DNA of 64,000 bases from Paludibacteraceae bacterium (GTDB lineage Bacteria > Bacteroidota > Bacteroidia > Bacteroidales > Paludibacteraceae), in contig JAFGVV010000064.1 in the NCBI GenBank assembly GCA_016937795.1, positions 1-64,000 of the forward strand, given 5' to 3'. The notes below the pieces were generated by a model. That model was not told where the DNA came from. It did no database searches and saw only the letters and a program-made list of their open reading frames with translations. This document shows positions 9,240-16,136 of the stretch, piece by piece. Position 1 is the stretch's first letter, and each line of letters opens with the position of its first letter. The translations under genes and the position numbers were made by a program.

Positions 9240-10277
9240 ATGAGCTATTTATTCAGACCCAAAAACTATAAACCCATTCTGAATCTGCAACAGACCGAAC
9301 TGGGTATTACTAAAATTAAAGATTTCTTTCAGGCAAATTTGTCAGCCGAACTCAGACTGCGTCGTGTGACTGCACCGCTTTTCGTATTGCGTGGCACCGG
9401 ACTCAACGACGACCTGAACGGTACCGAGCGTGCTGTGAACTTCCCCATTATGGATATGGGCGATGTGCGTGCCGAAGTGGTGCATTCGCTTGCCAAATGG
9501 AAACGTGTGACGCTGGCCGATTACGAAATTGAAAACGGATATGGCATTTATACCGATATGAACGCCATTCGTGCCGACGAAGAACTGGGTAATATTCACT
9601 CACTTTACGTGGATCAGTGGGACTGGGAACGTGTAATGACAGCCGAAGAGCGTAATGTCGATTTTTTGAAATCGATCGTTCGCCGCATTTATGCTACTCT
9701 TCTTCGCACAGAATACCTGGTGTCTGAAAGTTTCCCCGATATCAAACCTGTGCTTCCTGCCGAAATTACCTTTATTCATGCCGAGGAATTGCGTCAGTTG
9801 TATCCTGACAAAACTCCGAAAGAGCGCGAAACCGAATTTGCACGTCAACACAAAGCGGTGTTTATTATGGGCATTGGCGGTCAGCTGGGCGATGGAAAAA
9901 AACATGATGGCCGTGCTCCGGATTACGATGACTGGACAACTCCGGGCGACAATGACCTCAAAGGATTAAATGGCGATATTATTCTTTGGAATCCGGTATT
10001 GGAAATTGCTTTCGAAATTTCGTCGATGGGTATTCGTGTGGATAAAGACGCCTTGCTTCGTCAGTTGGCCCTCGAAGGAAAAGAAGACCGTAAGGAACTT
10101 TATTTCCACAAACGACTGCTCGAAGGCTCACTTCCGCTTTCAGTTGGTGGTGGTATTGGACAGTCACGTTTGTGTATGTTCTTCCTGCGTAAAGCTCATA
10201 TTGGTGAAATTCAGGCAAGTATATGGCCCGAAGATATGCGCGAAGAATGTCGTAAACTCGACATCCACCTGATTTAA
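9240..10277 (+). CDS. asnA: Aspartate--ammonia ligase (AsnA)
   Basis: A 345-residue asparagine synthetase A, which makes asparagine from aspartate, ammonia and ATP and is related to class II tRNA synthetases. Matches to the family include LRLRRVTAPLFV, LNDDLNGTER, VVHSLAKWKR, the DGKKHDGRAPDYDDW stretch, IELSSMG-like FEISSMGIRV, and GGGIGQSRLCMFFLRKAHIGEIQ. I chose ATG 9240 because the protein then begins MSYLFRPKNYKP like other Bacteroidetes AsnA, and because the promoter overlaps the earlier ATG. Transcribed alone, with terminators on both sides. Confidence 0.97.
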   Translation: MSYLFRPKNYKPILNLQQTELGITKIKDFFQANLSAELRLRRVTAPLFVLRGTGLNDDLNGTERAVNFPIMDMGDVRAEVVHSLAKWKRVTLADYEIENGYGIYTDMNAIRADEELGNIHSLYVDQWDWERVMTAEERNVDFLKSIVRRIYATLLRTEYLVSESFPDIKPVLPAEITFIHAEELRQLYPDKTPKERETEFARQHKAVFIMGIGGQLGDGKKHDGRAPDYDDWTTPGDNDLKGLNGDIILWNPVLEIAFEISSMGIRVDKDALLRQLALEGKEDRKELYFHKRLLEGSLPLSVGGGIGQSRLCMFFLRKAHIGEIQASIWPEDMREECRKLDIHLI

Positions 10278-10341
10278 TTTTTTCAACAGAAAATATATTT
10301 GATAGAAAACCATAGTTTTCAATTGTCATTTTTGCAAAAAG

Positions 10342-10375
10342 AGACTTCCAAAAAACCATTGGAAGTCTTTTTTTT
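10342..10375 (+). terminator. Rho-independent terminator after asnA
   Basis: AGACTTCCA and TGGAAGTCT (9 bp) around a short loop, followed by eight T residues. Confidence 0.8.
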
Positions 10376-10377
10376 GT

Positions 10378-10385
10378 TATTTTTG
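10378..10385 (+). promoter_or_regulatory. Candidate -7 element (TATTTTTG) for rpe
   Basis: TAnnTTTG match directly after the asnA terminator, about 100 bp before the rpe ATG. Confidence 0.45.
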
Positions 10386-10485
10386 CACTCAAAGCTGTTG
10401 TTTTAAAAAAACAGAATTTTGTAAGTTACTGACATGGTTTGTTTCTGAGCTTGCGTACAACTATTATAATCTCAAATGTAAATAA

Positions 10486-11142
10486 ATGAAACGAATAATT
10501 TCTCCCTCGATATTAGCGGCTGACTTTGGAAATCTTCAGTCGATGTGCGAAATGATAAACCGTAGCGAAGCTGAATGGTTGCACATCGATGTGATGGATG
10601 GCGTGTTTGTGCCTAATATCTCATTTGGTTTCCCGGTGATTGAAGCAGTTAAGAAGCATTGTAATAAGCTTCTTGATGTGCATATTATGATAGTAAACCC
10701 CGGGAAATATGTGCAGCGATTTGCAAGGGCAGGAGCGGAGATGCTTACTTTTCATTATGAGGCTACTGAAAATCCGCTCGAAGTTATAGAAATGATTCGT
10801 GCCGAAGGTATAAAAGTGGGGATTACGATTAATCCTGATATACCTGTGAGTGAGCTCGAACCATTTATCAGCAAAGTGGATTTGGTGCTGCTGATGACGG
10901 TTTTTGCCGGTTATGGCGGACAGAAATTTATCGAAGACAGTTATGAGCGGATCGATACACTGAAAGAAATGGTGGACAGATTAAATCCCGACTGTCTGAT
11001 TGAAGTGGATGGCGGTGTAAATGCCGAAAATGCTCCGAAACTTTTTGCTCATGGCGTGAATGTGTTGGTGGCCGGAAGTACTGTTTTTAATTCACCCAAT
11101 CCTGAGAAAATGATTGTGGAACTCCTAAAAATTGATAATTGA
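10486..11142 (+). CDS. rpe: Ribulose-phosphate 3-epimerase
   Basis: A 218-residue TIM-barrel enzyme interconverting ribulose 5-phosphate and xylulose 5-phosphate in the pentose phosphate pathway. Motifs: PSILAADFGNL, HIDVMDGVFVPNISFG with the metal/catalytic Asp, LDVHIMIVNP, and the C-terminal EVDGGVNAENAP with VAGSTVF phosphate binding. Normal length. It is separated from comEC by a 185-bp repetitive gap. Confidence 0.96.
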   Translation: MKRIISPSILAADFGNLQSMCEMINRSEAEWLHIDVMDGVFVPNISFGFPVIEAVKKHCNKLLDVHIMIVNPGKYVQRFARAGAEMLTFHYEATENPLEVIEMIRAEGIKVGITINPDIPVSELEPFISKVDLVLLMTVFAGYGGQKFIEDSYERIDTLKEMVDRLNPDCLIEVDGGVNAENAPKLFAHGVNVLVAGSTVFNSPNPEKMIVELLKIDN

Positions 11143-11327
11143 TAGATTACAATTTACAATTTCATCATTCCGATAAATCGGAACAAGTTTTACCGTTTAA
11201 TCCTACCGACTATGAAAAAATAAACTAATAAACTAATTGACTAATCAACCAATCAACTAATCATCCAATCAACCCGAAACCCGAAACCCTGAAACTCTGA
11301 AATTTTGAAACGCTAAATAAAAAAACT
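11143..11327. repeat. Degenerate short-repeat intergenic region
   Basis: Runs of near-repeats of CAATTTACAATTT, AACTAATCAACC and GAAACCCTGAAAC fill the gap between rpe and comEC. Similar runs occur near 32710-32765 and 35025-35190. Confidence 0.5.
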
Positions 11328-13391
11328 ATGTCTTTCCTTCAGCGGACACCTTTCTTCCGTTTGTTGCTGCCTCTTATTGCAGGAATTGTATTCTTTCAGT
11401 TTGTGGGTTTTAGTGCTGTTCTGAACGGCGCCTTGTTGTTTTTTGTTTTACTTTCCGTTTCGCTCAACTATATATTTAAAAATCCTTCGCTTCAATATCG
11501 CTTTCGCTGGCTTTTTGGCTTTTCGGTTTACCTTAGCATTTTTCTTATTGGATATGTGCTTTCAGAGTTTCACGGACGACGAAGCGAATTCCGCTTCGAA
11601 GGCGAAAAGGGCCTGTGTTATGTGGAAATACTGGAAGCTCCTGTGCTTAAAGAAAAGAGTGTACTTTGCCGCGTGGAAACTTTGAATTTCACCGATTCTC
11701 TTGGGGTAATCCATGCTGCGAAGGGAAATGCATTGCTTTATGTGGCCCGCGATTCAGCCTCCGAAATACTGCAAAGCGGCGACCGTCTGATGCTCGAAAC
11801 TACTTTCCGCAAGCCTGATGGAGTTATAAATCCTGAAGGTTTCGATTATGCCACTTATCTGGCGCGACAAGGATATGGGGCTACAGCTTATGTAGATGCA
11901 GATCATTGGAAAAAATCCGGAAGAAATACTTCATTCTCAATTTTTTGGCTTGCCGAAAAAGTACAGAAAAATCTATTGAGTGTTTTTAAACGTTTTGGTA
12001 TTGAAGGCGATGAATATGCAGTGCTGGCTGCGCTGACTCTTGGCAGTAAAGATACGCTGCACCCCGAACTGCGTCAGAATTATAGCACAAGTGGTGGAAT
12101 GCACATTCTGGCAGTGAGCGGTTTGCACGTGGGTGTTATTTATCTTGTAATTAGCTTTTTGTTGCGGTTTATGGATAAAAAGCCGAAGTTGCGCTTTTTG
12201 AAGTTGTTTTTCATTTTGCTGTTCTTGTGGTCCTATGCATTTATTACGGGTTTGCCTCCTTCGGTAATACGTGCCACTTCAATGTTTTCGCTGGTGGCTA
12301 TTGGTAGTGCATTGCTTCGTAGATCGCAGATTTATAATACCATTTCGGTGGCAGCATTTTTAATGTTGCTGTATAATTCCAATTATCTGTACGATGTGGG
12401 TTTTCAATTGAGTTTTTCGGCTGTGGTGAGCATTGTGTATTTTCAACCGCTTATTGCCAAATGGTTTTACACCAAAAATAAAATTCTGAAATGGACATGG
12501 GATTTGACGGCTGTTTCCCTGGCCGCTCAAATTGGAACAGCGCCACTTTCGGTGTTTTACTTTCATCAGTTTCCAAATTATTTTCTGCTGACAAATCTGA
12601 TAGCCATTCCGTTTGCCACGCTGATTATTTATTTTGCAGTAGCGCTTTTTGTGGTTTCGCCAATTCCATTGCTATCGGATGCCATTGCATTTTTGCTGAA
12701 ATTGTTTCTGAAAATCTTAAACGGAAGTATTTCTTTTATTCACGATTTGCCTTTTTCACTTACTTTTCTTTCTATTGACCCGTGGCAGTTGTTGTCGGTC
12801 AGTATGGCTGTGGTATTGTTAGTCGCATACTTCAATTATAAAAAGTATATGCTGTTATTCACCGCTTTGTGTTTAACGTTGTTTGTGGTGAGTGCCGATC
12901 TTTACAGGCATTATCATACGCTGCAAACCGACAGATTTATTGTGTATTCCGATAACAGACAAACACATCTGAGTTTTGTGAATGCAGCTCAGCATTATTA
13001 TTTCAGTACCGATATGCCTTCGTTTGCCAGGCTGGCTTCTGCATTTATTCTGAAAGAAAAATTCAGCGATGATTATGCTGTGAACGATCAGTCGTGGTAC
13101 GATAGTGGTTTCGCTGAGTTTCGTAATTTACGCTTCTTCGTGCTTACCGACGAAAGTTTACGTGCAAAATACACCGAAAGCCCTATCGATGTCGATTTTC
13201 TGATCATAGGTGGTCGTCAGAAACCCCGTATGGCTGAAGTGTTGAACTGTGTGCGGCCAAAATGCGTTATTGTGGATAATACAATTTCGGATTGGTACAC
13301 GGGTAGTATTCGTCGTGAATGCCTGGCTCAGAACATTCCGTTCTATTCTGTAGCCGAAAAAGGTGCTTTTGTGCTGAACTTTTCAGATTAA
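11328..13391 (+). CDS. comEC: ComEC/Rec2-family DNA uptake membrane protein
   Basis: A 687-residue polytopic inner-membrane protein of the ComEC family, which carries single-stranded DNA across the membrane during transformation. N-terminal TM helices precede a DUF4131-like soluble part (about 90-200), then the Competence domain begins at ALTLGSKDTLHPELRQNYSTSGGMHILAVSGLHVGV. About ten TM helices follow. The C-terminal about 180 residues are soluble but show no HxHxDH metal motif, so the metallo-beta-lactamase domain found in many ComEC proteins is missing or very degenerate. Whether the cell is transformable cannot be judged from this gene. Confidence 0.9.
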   Translation: MSFLQRTPFFRLLLPLIAGIVFFQFVGFSAVLNGALLFFVLLSVSLNYIFKNPSLQYRFRWLFGFSVYLSIFLIGYVLSEFHGRRSEFRFEGEKGLCYVEILEAPVLKEKSVLCRVETLNFTDSLGVIHAAKGNALLYVARDSASEILQSGDRLMLETTFRKPDGVINPEGFDYATYLARQGYGATAYVDADHWKKSGRNTSFSIFWLAEKVQKNLLSVFKRFGIEGDEYAVLAALTLGSKDTLHPELRQNYSTSGGMHILAVSGLHVGVIYLVISFLLRFMDKKPKLRFLKLFFILLFLWSYAFITGLPPSVIRATSMFSLVAIGSALLRRSQIYNTISVAAFLMLLYNSNYLYDVGFQLSFSAVVSIVYFQPLIAKWFYTKNKILKWTWDLTAVSLAAQIGTAPLSVFYFHQFPNYFLLTNLIAIPFATLIIYFAVALFVVSPIPLLSDAIAFLLKLFLKILNGSISFIHDLPFSLTFLSIDPWQLLSVSMAVVLLVAYFNYKKYMLLFTALCLTLFVVSADLYRHYHTLQTDRFIVYSDNRQTHLSFVNAAQHYYFSTDMPSFARLASAFILKEKFSDDYAVNDQSWYDSGFAEFRNLRFFVLTDESLRAKYTESPIDVDFLIIGGRQKPRMAEVLNCVRPKCVIVDNTISDWYTGSIRRECLAQNIPFYSVAEKGAFVLNFSD

Positions 13392-13433
13392 AAGTTGACT
13401 GCGTCGAAAACGCTCAGAATCATATTTTTTTGC

Positions 13434-13441
13434 TATTTTTG
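13434..13441 (+). promoter_or_regulatory. Candidate -7 element (TATTTTTG) for the DHH gene
   Basis: TAnnTTTG match in the 74-bp gap after comEC, 25 bp before the ATG. Confidence 0.45.
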
Positions 13442-13465
13442 TGCTCAAATTAAAAGAAAAACCTA

Positions 13466-14488
13466 ATGATTTCAAAAGTAATAGCCGAAGACCTCATTCA
13501 CAAGGTTCAAAAGGAAATTGACAAGGCCGAAACTATGGTAATTGTGGTACATGTGGGGCCCGATGGCGATGCTATGGGTTCAGCGCTCGGATTGTGGCAT
13601 TATCTGATGACTATAGATAAAGAGCCTCAGGTGATTGTGCCAACTGCTTTTCCCGATTTTCTGGCCTGGATGCCCGGAGCTGATAAAGTTCTGGTGTACG
13701 AAAACGATAAACAAAAATGTGATGAAATCATTGCTGCTACCGATCTGATTTTTACACTCGATTTTAACGTGCTCAATCGTCTTGCAGGTATGGAGCACGT
13801 CATTAAAGACGCTGTGGCTCCCAAAATACTCGTCGATCATCACTTACATCCCGGCGATTATGCCAAGGTGACTATTTCGTATCCCGAAATCTCGTCGACC
13901 AGTGAGCTTATTTTCAGACTGATTTGTCGTTTGGGCGATTTTTCAAAAATAAATCTGGCTTGCGCAGAATGTATCTATACGGGCATGATGACAGATACGG
14001 GAGCATTTACATATAACTCAAATAAGCCTGAAATATATTCAATTGTTTATGAGTTGATAAAACTCGGTGTGGACAAAGATGATATTTATCGCAGGGTTTT
14101 CAATACATATTCGGCTGATAGAATGAGGCTTATGGGCTATGCATTGTATCAAAAGATGAAAATATATCCCGAAAATAAGGCTGCTCTTATTACCCTTTCG
14201 CTTGACGAACTCAAAGAGTTTAATTTTAAAAACGGCGATGCTGAAGGACTTGTAAATATGCCACTTTCCATTGATGGCGTGTTGTTCTCCGTTTTTATGC
14301 GTGAGGATCCGGATAAAATTAAAATTTCACTTCGTTCGCAGGGTACATTTCCTGCCAACAAAGTCTCTGCCGATTTATTCGATGGTGGCGGCCACCTGAA
14401 TGCAGCCGGAGGCGAAAGTTATACAACATTAGAGGAAGCAGTGCGTAAATTCGAAGAAGCACTGGACGATTATAAGGATTTTTTGTAA
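13466..14488 (+). CDS. NrnA-like DHH/DHHA1 phosphoesterase
   Basis: A 340-residue cytoplasmic DHH-family phosphoesterase, like NrnA, which degrades short RNA oligonucleotides and/or 3'-phosphoadenosine 5'-phosphate. Motifs: VVHVGPDGDAMGSALGL (metal Asp), the DHH signature in ILVDHHLHPGDY, TGMMTDTGAF, and DHHA1 motif DGGGHLNAAGG near the C-terminus. Length fits NrnA (310-340). In some species such enzymes act on cyclic dinucleotides, but the GdpP-type PAS/GGDEF parts are absent. A repeat element begins within three bases of the stop codon. Confidence 0.9.
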   Translation: MISKVIAEDLIHKVQKEIDKAETMVIVVHVGPDGDAMGSALGLWHYLMTIDKEPQVIVPTAFPDFLAWMPGADKVLVYENDKQKCDEIIAATDLIFTLDFNVLNRLAGMEHVIKDAVAPKILVDHHLHPGDYAKVTISYPEISSTSELIFRLICRLGDFSKINLACAECIYTGMMTDTGAFTYNSNKPEIYSIVYELIKLGVDKDDIYRRVFNTYSADRMRLMGYALYQKMKIYPENKAALITLSLDELKEFNFKNGDAEGLVNMPLSIDGVLFSVFMREDPDKIKISLRSQGTFPANKVSADLFDGGGHLNAAGGESYTTLEEAVRKFEEALDDYKDFL

Positions 14489-14490
14489 AT

Positions 14491-14693
14491 ACCCCTAACC
14501 CCTAAAGGGGGATAATTATATATTAGGGGATAATAGTATCTGAAAGATTTATCCAAACAATTACTTTTGGATAAGATAAATGGATAATCCGGATACAACT
14601 TTTTTTACTGATCAAAATAGAAAATTACTAATTTATCCCCGGCAATAATTTTGAATAGGGGTGTTTATTGAAGCCCCTTTAGGGGTTTGGGGT
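14491..14693. repeat. Intergenic element bounded by inverted CCCCTAAAGGGG repeats
   Basis: Left end ACCCCTAACCCCTAAAGGGG (14491-14510) and right end GCCCCTTTAGGGGTTTGGGG (14673-14692) are inverted copies about 200 bp apart. The interior is AT-rich and non-coding. The element fills the whole gap between the DHH gene and the ApgM-like gene and ends 4 bp before the latter's ATG. A very similar arrangement lies at 21461-21643. Confidence 0.7.
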
Positions 14694-14696
14694 CTT

Positions 14697-15920
14697 ATGA
14701 AATACATTATTATTCTTGGCGACGGTATGGCAGATGAGCCAATAGCTTCGCTTGGCCATAAAACCTGTTTGCAGGTGGCCGATAAACCAAATATTGATAA
14801 ATTAGCTGCCATGGGTCGATGCGGAATGCTGGATACTATTCCGGCAGGATTTGCGCCGGGTAGCGAAATTGCCAACATGAGTGTGTTGGGTTACGATGTG
14901 CCGAAAGTATTCGAAGGACGTGGTTCGCTCGAAGCTGCAAGCATTGGAGTATCCATTGAGGAAAATGAAATGGCCATGCGCTGCAATCTTATCTGTATCG
15001 AAAACGGTATCATTAAAAACCATTCGGCAGGTCATATAAGTAGCGAAGAGGCTGAAGAACTGATGTTTTTTCTACAGAAAGAACTGGGAGATGAGATTTT
15101 TAGCTTTTATCCCGGAGTATCGTATCGGCATTTATTGAAAATGAAAGCTGGTAACAAACAGTTACATTGCACACCTCCACACGATGTGCCCGGAACGCCT
15201 TTTACCGATGTAATGATAAAAGCTGAAACCGACGAAGCCAGTGAAACGGCTGAATTGCTCAACGATCTCATTCTTCGTTCGCAACCTTTGCTCGAAAAAC
15301 ATCCAGTCAATCAGAAACGTGCTGCTGCCGGCAAGGACAAAGCCAACAGTATTTGGCCGTGGTCGCCCGGTTATCGCCCCGAAATGAAAACGCTGATGGA
15401 ACTTTACGGACTGAAAAGCGGTTCGGTAATATCGGCAGTCGATTTGATTCGTGGAATTGGTGTGTACGCCGGACTGAAAGTGATTGAAGTGGAAGGAATT
15501 ACCGGACTTTACAATACAAATTACGAAGGAAAAGCACAGGCTGCCATCGAAGCACTGAAAACCGACGATTTTGTGTATCTGCATATCGAAGCCAGCGACG
15601 AAGCCGGTCACGAAGGTGATGTAGATCTGAAAATTAAAACCATCGAATATCTCGATAAGCGCATTGTGAAACCGGTGCTCGATGCTGTGTTGCAATGGAA
15701 CGAACCTGTGACCATTGCGCTTTTGCCCGATCACCCAACGCCCTGCGCTATTCGCACGCATACCAACAAACCTGTGCCGTTTGTCGTTTATCGTCCCGGC
15801 GAATTGCCCGACAGCGTGCAGCAATACGACGAATTTGCCTGCGAAAACGGAAGCTATGGTTTACTGCGCGAAATGGAGTTTATGCAGCAACTGATAAAGC
15901 CCATCATACCTAATGAGTAA
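14697..15920 (+). CDS. ApgM-like phosphotransferase (2,3-BPG-independent phosphoglycerate mutase family; candidate homoserine kinase)
   Basis: A 407-residue member of the archaeal-type phosphoglycerate mutase family in the alkaline-phosphatase superfamily. Seen: MKYIIILGDGMADEP (metal Asp), PGSEIANMSVLGYD with the nucleophile Ser, GRGSLEAASIGV, SAGHISSEEA, and the late metal sites HIEASDEAGHEGD and LLPDHPTPCAIRTHT. In Bacteroides a protein of this family encoded with thrA and thrC has been reported to act as homoserine kinase; thrC lies 4.2 kb downstream here, so I favour that role over glycolysis. I chose ATG 14697: earlier in-frame starts fall inside the flanking repeat. No clear ribosome-binding site, since the repeat abuts the start. 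Confidence 0.85.
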   Translation: MKYIIILGDGMADEPIASLGHKTCLQVADKPNIDKLAAMGRCGMLDTIPAGFAPGSEIANMSVLGYDVPKVFEGRGSLEAASIGVSIEENEMAMRCNLICIENGIIKNHSAGHISSEEAEELMFFLQKELGDEIFSFYPGVSYRHLLKMKAGNKQLHCTPPHDVPGTPFTDVMIKAETDEASETAELLNDLILRSQPLLEKHPVNQKRAAAGKDKANSIWPWSPGYRPEMKTLMELYGLKSGSVISAVDLIRGIGVYAGLKVIEVEGITGLYNTNYEGKAQAAIEALKTDDFVYLHIEASDEAGHEGDVDLKIKTIEYLDKRIVKPVLDAVLQWNEPVTIALLPDHPTPCAIRTHTNKPVPFVVYRPGELPDSVQQYDEFACENGSYGLLREMEFMQQLIKPIIPNE

Positions 15921-15990
15921 AGAGGTTTTATTCGCAGTTTAAAGTCTATCGACAGAAGTTTATACCAACTATCTTTTTGCGAATATATAC

Positions 15991-16032
15991 AAAAAAACCG
16001 CACTGCAATAATTGTTGCAATGCGGTTTTTTT
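15991..16032. terminator. Bidirectional terminator between convergent genes
   Basis: AAAAAAACCGCA...TTGCAA and TTGCAATGCGGTTTTTTT form a long A-to-T-flanked stem serving the ApgM-like gene (+) and the T9SS cargo gene (-). Confidence 0.8.
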
Positions 16033-16136
16033 AAGGATTCATTTTTTCATCGTGTAAAATATAGCACTCCGAATCAACTCATTTGAAAAATTCCGGAAAG
16101 TTTTGTTTCCAAAATTCTTTCCGGATAAAATAAATA

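Noticed and set aside
14661..14696. Longer N-terminus for the ApgM-like protein
   Set aside because: The extra codons are encoded by the repeat element, and the family begins at MKYIIILGDGM.
15162..15824. 220-codon minus-strand open frame
   Set aside because: Antisense to the ApgM-like gene; no start signals and no family match.
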